A stretch of DNA of 7,863 nt from an uncultured Prevotella sp. (GTDB lineage: Bacteria > Bacteroidota > Bacteroidia > Bacteroidales > Bacteroidaceae). The stretch spans positions 1-7,863 of the forward strand of contig CAAFFL010000133.1 in NCBI GenBank assembly GCA_900762125.1, read 5' to 3'. Under the pieces are notes generated by a model. The model worked only from the letters and a program-made list of their open reading frames with translations. It made no database searches and was not told the DNA's origin. Shown here piece by piece: positions 1 to 4,818 of this stretch (position 1 is the first letter of the stretch; every line of letters begins with the position of its first letter). The position numbers were made by a program, and so were the translations under genes.

Positions 1-48
1 AGGCACGTGCCGAAGGATGACCAGACCACTATCGAACGACAACAATAA
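1..48 (+). CDS. possible 3' end of a plus-strand gene (partial)
   Basis: Frame 1 is open from the left edge for 15 codons and closes with TAA at 46-48, giving a charged, Gln-rich tail that ends in Glu-Arg-Gln-Gln. The other two plus frames close at 18-20 and 53-55, so the sequence alone does not decide which frame, if any, is coding. The idea of a gene ending here rests on the minus-strand operon ending at 162 and on a hairpin at 94-149 between the two, as expected for convergent genes. Nothing can be said about function from so short a piece. Confidence 0.2.
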   Translation, partial: RHVPKDDQTTIERQQ

Positions 49-66
49 CCATTAAATCATAGTACT

Positions 67-144
67 ATGGCAATAAGAATCGACATCCATTCCATTAACC
101 CACATTGCAGCGGGTGCACAAATACACCACGCTGTAATGTGTAA
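67..144 (+). CDS. candidate 25-residue Cys-containing peptide (uncertain)
   Basis: An ATG at 67-69 opens a 25-codon frame closed by TAA at 142-144. The N-terminal part is Ile-rich and charged, with no signal peptide. The C-terminal half carries His13 and a C-x2-C-x5-C pattern (Cys14, Cys17, Cys23), with Pro12 and Pro21 flanking. I do not recognise the family. There is no Shine-Dalgarno sequence, although most genes in this window lack one too. An open frame of this length is expected often by chance, and codons 10 to 25 coincide with a long inverted repeat, which may alone explain the sequence. It could be a short metal-binding or modified peptide, or no gene at all. It points toward the thiol-redox operon and ends 17 bases from that operon's last stop codon. 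Confidence 0.22.
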   Translation: MAIRIDIHSINPHCSGCTNTPRCNV

Positions 145-149
145 TTAAT
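94..149 (+). terminator. long interrupted hairpin, possible bidirectional terminator
   Basis: The arms 101-112 (CACATTGCAGCG) and 130-141 (CGCTGTAATGTG) pair over 12 positions, the single mismatch becoming a G-U pair in plus-strand RNA. Inside, 113-116 (GGTG) pairs with 125-128 (CACC) across a one-base bulge at 129, leaving an 8-base loop. Outside, 94-98 (ATTAA) pairs with 145-149 (TTAAT) across a small internal loop. In the minus-strand transcript the wobble becomes an A-C mismatch, so the fold is better for plus-strand RNA. It begins 12 bases past the stop of the TlpA-like gene and 45 bases past the possible plus-strand stop at 48, as expected between convergent genes. Neither side has a real T-tract, so a classical intrinsic terminator is not proven. 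Confidence 0.5.
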
Positions 150-161
150 CTGAAATTCGGG

Positions 162-1286
162 CTATTGTTTTCCAAACAGCGAATCCAGATAGTTGTAGAA
201 CTCCTCGGACTCACCGATGAACACCTTGTTCACCGTACCATCAGGGTTGATGAGGAACTTCGTGGGATAGCCTTGCAGGGCATACATATAGGGTACGTCG
301 GGCTTTCCTTCCCATCTGACATGGCGCCACGGCATCTGGTACTTCTGCAGGCCGGCTTTCCATTTCTCAGCTGACTCCCTGCAGTCGATGCTCAGGAACT
401 CGACCTTGTCACTGTACTTGGCATACGACTTCTTCATCTCAGGGATGCCCTTGACACACCAGCCGCACCAGGTGCCCCAGAAGTCAAGGACGAGGTACTT
501 GCCCCGGAAATCCGTCAGCGAGACCATCTTACCGTCAGGATCAGGCAGCGTGAACACCGGCGCCACCTTGCCGGGTGCAACGGCCTTGCCACGCTCCTCG
601 ACAGCCTTTCGTTCCGCCAGCATTTCCTCACGCATATCGATAAGTGGCTTCATGCGGCCAGCTTTCACTTCCGGAGATAGGACCTTCGCTGCCTCTTCAA
701 ACTCTGAGATGGGCAATGCGGCTACCAACGCCGCCGACACCTCACTGGACGGATGCTGCCGGACATAGTCCTTGAAGATGGAGTCCTGCTGTGCTCTTAG
801 GGCTTGGTTCTTCTGCATGAACGGCTTCAGGTAAGTGTTATCCTGTTGCTGTGCCTTCGGCAGTTGGTAGAACTCCCGTGAGAGGGCAGCACGTTGCTTT
901 TTGATGTCTCGGACCAGCCCCATCGCCTTGCCATACTCCTTGTAGAAGCCCGTGCCGCCGATGGTATAGTCGTCAACGGTGCCTTTGAGGGTAATGGTCT
1001 CATCAGGAATGCCCATGTACTCGAAGTAGATACGGTTGCCACTTTTCATCGACGCCTTGTCATAGATGTTGAAGTAGCCCACGCCTTTGGCAGGGATATC
1101 CAACGCGAACTTTCCGTTTTTGCCTGCGGCTTCATACGGCTCCTTGATGCTCTCCGTACGGGAGAAATAAAGCAGGGTGTCGCCAAGTCCCTCTACATCG
1201 AGGTTAACCTTAACGCTTTGTGCGTTGGCGGCCATCGCGGTCAGCAGCAACGCTGCAGAGGCGATAGTTCTGAAAATTTGTTTCAT
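162..1286 (-). CDS. secreted TlpA-family thiol-disulfide protein with N-terminal DUF4369-like domain
   Basis: This 374-residue protein is predicted to act in the periplasm as a thiol-disulfide oxidoreductase, probably reducing. Residues 1-22 form a signal peptide with likely cleavage after Ala-Asn-Ala and no lipobox. Residues about 24-115 resemble the DUF4369 beta-rich domain that precedes many Bacteroidales TlpA proteins. Residues about 115-235 are helical and charged. Residues about 238-374 are the AhpC/TSA-TlpA thioredoxin fold, with active site Trp-Cys-Gly-Trp-Cys (Cys274, Cys277), the cis-proline loop Gly-Tyr-Pro-Thr (Pro341), and an extra cysteine at 302 in Ile-Asp-Cys-Arg. The second active-site X is Trp rather than the common Pro. 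The ATG at 1284-1286 is supported by the signal peptide that follows it and lies one base after the stop of the preceding gene, so translational coupling is likely. Family assignment is firm. The substrate is unknown; reducing the neighbouring DsbD-alpha-like protein, or being reduced by it, is an inference. Confidence 0.92.
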   Translation of the reverse strand: MKQIFRTIASAALLLTAMAANAQSVKVNLDVEGLGDTLLYFSRTESIKEPYEAAGKNGKFALDIPAKGVGYFNIYDKASMKSGNRIYFEYMGIPDETITLKGTVDDYTIGGTGFYKEYGKAMGLVRDIKKQRAALSREFYQLPKAQQQDNTYLKPFMQKNQALRAQQDSIFKDYVRQHPSSEVSAALVAALPISEFEEAAKVLSPEVKAGRMKPLIDMREEMLAERKAVEERGKAVAPGKVAPVFTLPDPDGKMVSLTDFRGKYLVLDFWGTWCGWCVKGIPEMKKSYAKYSDKVEFLSIDCRESAEKWKAGLQKYQMPWRHVRWEGKPDVPYMYALQGYPTKFLINPDGTVNKVFIGESEEFYNYLDSLFGKQ

Positions 1287-1287
1287 A

Positions 1288-3249
1288 TTATTCTATAGGT
1301 ACATTGATAATCAAATCCTTAGGCGGTAGGCAGACATGGGCGTCACAAGCCTGGAAGTTCAGCTTGACCTTGATGGTGCCCTTGCCAGAACCCTTGATGG
1401 GCTGGCGGAAGGTGACGTCATCCTCGAAGATCGTCGTGCCGTTGCTGTCTAGTTGCTTGAACTTCGGGACAATCAGCTCGCCATTGAGCTCCACGCCATC
1501 AGGCAGCTCGAAGCTGACCGTGGTAGGGATATAGGGATCTTTGTCCGACACCTTATTATAAATATGGAACCCGGGGTAGATCTTCATGTCGATGCGCACC
1601 AGCGGGCCCCGTGCCTTCTGCTCCAGCACCGCCGTGGCGACGACGGGGTTGGCCTGCGTGGGCTCTGCCATCTTGGGAGCCGGTTTAGCCGCCGGCTTCG
1701 TCGTCTGCTTCGCCACCGCCTTGTCCAGCAGAGGCTTCATAACAACGCTGTAGTCATTACCTGGGGTCGCAGGGTCGTCACTGTCGACGAGCCAGAACCA
1801 GCCACCACTCTGCGTGAAGAACAACCGGTCCTGGTACTTGTCAAACCACTCGCGGAACTGCTTCGGGTTGTCGTAGCGCAGCAAGGTATAACGATAGAGG
1901 ATGCGCTTGGCCTTCGCCACCTGCTGCCCATGCTCCCACAGGCTGATGGCCTTGTCAATGAGGTGCTTGTCGGTATTGGCGATGCCGAGGCTCTTCGCAT
2001 CTTGGTCCACGACGAGGTAATACATCTCCATCGTACCGCCATAGAAATAATCGAAGTTGTCATCATAGAACTTCAAGTAGGCCTGCTCGTCCTCTCCAAA
2101 GACGTTGAAGAGCTCGTCACTCTGATAACGACGCAGGTAATCGGCATACTCGCATGGGGGTTCCGGCTTATAGTCAAGGGCATAGGTTTCATCCTCGTCA
2201 AGCGTCTCGCCCTTGGCCTTCTTTGCTTTTGCCTTCTCCTGAAGCTCCAGCATCTGGGCTTCCCAGATGGAGTCGGTCTTCAGACGCTCCTGAAAAGAGG
2301 CATAGGTCGCCATATAACGACGCTCCTTGATATACTCCTTGGTCGACTGACGCTCGTTATATTTCCGGGCGATGGGCTTCTTGCCATTGAACTGAGCCAT
2401 GTAGACCACAGCATTGGCGAACACCGCCTTGGCGGAGGGTGTCATGTCTGCAGGGGAGGCGGAGAAGCCCCAGTGAAGGCTGTTGGCATCACGGCCGATA
2501 GCCACGGCATCGATGGTCTTGGCACATACGCCGGACGAGATAGCTTCACACTCAGGGGAGTCGGTATACCCCCACGGACGGGCCACCATGCCCACGAGGA
2601 AGCCTTTATGACTTTGATAACCCTTCGTCTGTACCGTCCACATCTTCGTCGTTGGCTCCAATGGCTTGTCATAGAAGTAAGAATAGTGGAAGGCATCTTC
2701 CGGCGTCGGCTTATCTTTCAGCACGATGTTCGTCTTGTAAGGGCCTTTGAAGATAGGATGGTCGAGGTTGCTGTGGTGTGCGTCGGCATCGAGACAAAGA
2801 CAGTACCAGTCATTCTTCGAGCCCAGCGACCGGCCGAGGTCCTCGCCGATGCTGGCGATGGTGATATTGGCACGGTCGAAGTCATCGGGGAGATACTGCG
2901 CGGGAAGGTAAATGGTCTTCAGCGGGTCGGCGTCCTTCACCTGCATGGCTGGACGCAGCTTCGGGATGCGGCCGTCGAAGATGGTGACGTCATATTGGTT
3001 GGACATCTCCGGCTTATAGTCCATGCCGTTGATGCTCTTGACGGTCTTGAAATAAGCACGCAGGTACTTGTCCCACGCTGCCATACGCGTCTTCACACTC
3101 TGTGCTAAGACATCCTTGTCCACCTTGGTGGCGGCAGTCTCCACGTCGGCCTGTCCACCGACATAGAGCACGCTGACAAAGCTCTTCTTCACTGCCTGGA
3201 CAGGCAGCAGGAGCAACAACGAAAAAAGAAATAAGATTATCCGTTTCAT
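1288..3249 (-). CDS. secreted fusion protein: ThuA/GATase-like N-terminal part, helical middle, DsbD-alpha-like C-terminal domain
   Basis: This 653-residue protein starts with a signal peptide (about 1-19, cleavage after Val-Gln-Ala). Residues about 22-292 look like a class-I amidotransferase/ThuA-type Rossmann fold: a beta strand near 24-30, Tyr-Asp-Val-Thr-Ile-Phe-Asp at 86-92, a Cys-Leu-Cys-Leu-Asp stretch at 150-154 followed by His158, His159 and His164-Pro, and a final Trp-Gly-Phe-Ser-Ala-Ser near 260-265 before a helix. This call is by pattern memory and is moderate at best. Residues about 293-505 are mostly helical, with a charged Lys/Glu stretch at 320-352. Residues about 508-535 form an Ala/Pro/Lys-rich linker. 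Residues about 536-653 match the DsbD N-terminal (alpha) domain, ending in Phe-Gln-Ala-Cys...Cys-Leu-Pro-Pro with redox cysteines 635 and 640. The membrane-spanning DsbD-beta and thioredoxin-like gamma parts are absent, so electrons must come from another protein; the adjacent TlpA-like gene is a candidate. Upstream sequence is A/T-rich without Shine-Dalgarno. Confidence 0.85.
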   Translation of the reverse strand: MKRIILFLFSLLLLLPVQAVKKSFVSVLYVGGQADVETAATKVDKDVLAQSVKTRMAAWDKYLRAYFKTVKSINGMDYKPEMSNQYDVTIFDGRIPKLRPAMQVKDADPLKTIYLPAQYLPDDFDRANITIASIGEDLGRSLGSKNDWYCLCLDADAHHSNLDHPIFKGPYKTNIVLKDKPTPEDAFHYSYFYDKPLEPTTKMWTVQTKGYQSHKGFLVGMVARPWGYTDSPECEAISSGVCAKTIDAVAIGRDANSLHWGFSASPADMTPSAKAVFANAVVYMAQFNGKKPIARKYNERQSTKEYIKERRYMATYASFQERLKTDSIWEAQMLELQEKAKAKKAKGETLDEDETYALDYKPEPPCEYADYLRRYQSDELFNVFGEDEQAYLKFYDDNFDYFYGGTMEMYYLVVDQDAKSLGIANTDKHLIDKAISLWEHGQQVAKAKRILYRYTLLRYDNPKQFREWFDKYQDRLFFTQSGGWFWLVDSDDPATPGNDYSVVMKPLLDKAVAKQTTKPAAKPAPKMAEPTQANPVVATAVLEQKARGPLVRIDMKIYPGFHIYNKVSDKDPYIPTTVSFELPDGVELNGELIVPKFKQLDSNGTTIFEDDVTFRQPIKGSGKGTIKVKLNFQACDAHVCLPPKDLIINVPIE

Positions 3250-3272
3250 TTGTACAATAAAATAGAATTATG

Positions 3273-3305
3273 TACCATGCCATTCCTTTGAGGAATAGCA
3301 TGGCA
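3273..3305 (-). promoter_or_regulatory. intergenic hairpin between susD-like gene and redox genes
   Basis: In minus-strand RNA, 3298-3303 pairs with 3275-3280 (CCATGC with GCATGG), 3297 with 3281 as U-G, and 3291-3296 with 3282-3287 (ATTCCT with AGGAAT), closing a three-base CAA loop. A further U-A and G-U pair at the base give 15 continuous base pairs. It begins about 10 bases after the susD-like stop and ends 23 bases before the next ATG. The sequence after it is A/T-rich but has only a TTTT run some ten bases on, so it is not a textbook intrinsic terminator. It may be a partial terminator, a 3'-end stabiliser after RNA processing, or a control on translation of the next gene. The mismatch that becomes U-G only in the minus-strand RNA supports action in the operon's transcript. 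Confidence 0.6.
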
Positions 3306-3315
3306 ATGGTATTTG

Positions 3316-4803
3316 CTATTCAGGGTTCTGCTCAATGACGCCATGGCTGGCGTTGATCTCCATGTCGTTGATGGGGAGCACGAGCTTGGGACTGTCACCG
3401 GCAACAGAGATATGCTGTACGTTGGAGGTTGGACCAGTCTGCGTCATCTCATAGAAATCACGGGTGATGGTGACGTCGTCACTCGGGTCGCTGTTCACGG
3501 CAAAACGCTTGATGTCGGGGATGCGGATGCTGAACGGCAGCTCACGGCGACGCTCCTCGAGGACCTCTTTCAGGGCCTCCTGCTGGCTGGCTGCGGTCAG
3601 CTCATAGCTGCTGCCGGCGGCGTAACGCTTGGCACGCAGCGTGTTGGCATACTTCAGACCTTCCTGCCAGTTGCCCTTGCGTGCCTCCAGCTCGGCCTTG
3701 TCGAGGAGCAGTTCGGCAGTAGAGATACCAGAGAAGACATATCGGCCGTCGTCGAACTGGCTATAGCGGTAGGTGTCATAGGTGCAGTTGAAACGGCGGT
3801 TGCCATGCTCGACGAAGAACCACTTGAAGCGCAGGTCGTTGGTCTGGTCAAAGAGCGCGGTGAGGTTGTCGGAAGGAATCTCCCACTGGTAGCCGTTGTA
3901 GGTGAACCGCACGAAGATGAACTCGTTGACGAAGTAATACTGCTGTCCACCCCAGTTATTGGTCTCACAGTACTCCAGGGTCTGCTCGGGCATGCCCATC
4001 GAGGCGCGGTAGGTCTCGGACCGGCCGGCCTTGAGGGTGTTGTAATCGAGCAGTTCAGGAGCGTTGGCCAGAGCGGCATTGGTGTATTCGAGCGCCTTGT
4101 CATAGTCACCCATATACATATAGATACGGGCATAGAGACCGTTGATGGCACACTTGCTGACACGCCAGCGATGGTCGGGGTCGACGGCATCCTGCGTGGT
4201 GGCCTCGGCCTGCTTCAGGTCAGAGAGGATCAGGTCGAAGGTTTCGCCCAGCGTGGCGCGCTTCACACTCTCCTCGAAGGTCGTGCCCAAACGGAGCGGG
4301 AGACCCGGCGAGGACAGGTTTGCCTCTGTATAGGGCTTGCAATAATAGGTGGCGAGGAGGAAATAACTCCAGGCGCGCACGAAGTAAGCATTGGCCAGAG
4401 CCTCTTTGGCAAGGGCCTGGTTGGTGACGGAGGCGGCATTCTCGATGATGGTGTTGCACGAATAGATCTTCGCATATTCGCCGGACCACAGGCCATCGGT
4501 GGTCATGCCTGCGATGCCGTCACGGTAGAATGCTGTGTAATAGGCATTCTGGTACATCGTGGCGTAGGCGTCGAGGATGCCATTGCTCAGACCATTGTCG
4601 TCGGACATATAGCATGCGGCGGTGTTGGCTTCACGAAAGGTTGTGGGACCGTCGAGCAGTCCCATGAGCTGCGAGGCATCGGTGATGGATGCGTTGCTCG
4701 ACTTCGAAGGCTGCTTGTCCAGATAGTCGCTGCACGAAGTGAGCGAGAGCAGGGCCAGGCCCATCGTGGCCAGCCCGATATGATGGATGATGGATATCTT
4801 CAT
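3316..4803 (-). CDS. SusD/RagB-family outer-membrane nutrient-binding lipoprotein
   Basis: This 495-residue protein is the surface-exposed lipoprotein lid expected to pair with the SusC-like receptor encoded just upstream. A lipoprotein signal peptide ends in the lipobox Leu-Thr-Ser-Cys with lipidated Cys24, followed by Ser-Asp-Tyr-Leu-Asp, typical of the family. The SusD-like N-terminal region includes the hallmark helix around 134-158 (Ala-Tyr-Phe-Val-Arg-Ala-Trp-Ser-Tyr-Phe). TPR-like helices occur near 216-250 and 362-392. The C-terminal RagB/SusD region has Leu-Arg-Ala-Lys-Arg at 389-393, Glu-Glu-Arg-Arg-Arg-Glu-Leu at 416-422, Asp-Ile-Lys-Arg at 430-433, and a closing Leu-Pro-Ile...Glu-Ile-Asn...Gln-Asn-Pro motif. 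Length is normal for the family. Six cysteines beyond Cys24 (64, 116, 155, 218, 279, 340) are noteworthy given the thiol-redox neighbours. The start is set by the lipoprotein signal and a Shine-Dalgarno-like element 8 bases upstream. The ligand cannot be read from the sequence. Confidence 0.96.
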   Translation of the reverse strand: MKISIIHHIGLATMGLALLSLTSCSDYLDKQPSKSSNASITDASQLMGLLDGPTTFREANTAACYMSDDNGLSNGILDAYATMYQNAYYTAFYRDGIAGMTTDGLWSGEYAKIYSCNTIIENAASVTNQALAKEALANAYFVRAWSYFLLATYYCKPYTEANLSSPGLPLRLGTTFEESVKRATLGETFDLILSDLKQAEATTQDAVDPDHRWRVSKCAINGLYARIYMYMGDYDKALEYTNAALANAPELLDYNTLKAGRSETYRASMGMPEQTLEYCETNNWGGQQYYFVNEFIFVRFTYNGYQWEIPSDNLTALFDQTNDLRFKWFFVEHGNRRFNCTYDTYRYSQFDDGRYVFSGISTAELLLDKAELEARKGNWQEGLKYANTLRAKRYAAGSSYELTAASQQEALKEVLEERRRELPFSIRIPDIKRFAVNSDPSDDVTITRDFYEMTQTGPTSNVQHISVAGDSPKLVLPINDMEINASHGVIEQNPE

Positions 4804-4810
4804 GACTTTG

Positions 4811-4818
4811 TCTCCTTA
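4811..4818 (-). promoter_or_regulatory. Shine-Dalgarno-like ribosome binding site overlapping the susC-like stop
   Basis: Read on the minus strand, TAAGGAGA ends 7 bases before the susD-like ATG at 4801-4803, with GGAG 8 bases from it. The TAA is the stop codon of the susC-like gene itself. Such a strong anti-16S match is unusual in Bacteroidota, where most genes use A/T-rich leaders, and the other starts visible here have none. The arrangement supports the chosen susD start and suggests termination-linked re-initiation. A chance match of this short length remains possible. Confidence 0.55.

Noticed and set aside
1..161. tRNA, CRISPR repeat or insertion-sequence end
   Set aside because: The inverted repeat is single and interrupted, there is no cloverleaf with a CCA end, no repeated spacers, and no transposase frame nearby.
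1453..3108. 551-codon open frame on the plus strand opposite the fusion protein gene
   Set aside because: It is antisense to a protein with a signal peptide and recognisable domains. Its translation is rich in Val/Leu/Arg/Gly/His with no coherent domain, as expected for a mirror frame of a GC-rich gene.
3014..3301. 95-codon minus-strand frame starting inside the 3273-3305 hairpin, Cys-rich in translation
   Set aside because: It overlaps the first part of the fusion protein gene in another frame, and its cysteines come from frame-shifted Leu/Ala-rich codons. The main frame has the signal peptide.
3250..3315. Separate Bacteroidales promoter for the fusion protein and TlpA genes
   Set aside because: I looked for the TAnnTTTG -7 element with an upstream TTTG on the minus strand and found no match with proper spacing. 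The A/T-rich stretch alone is not enough.
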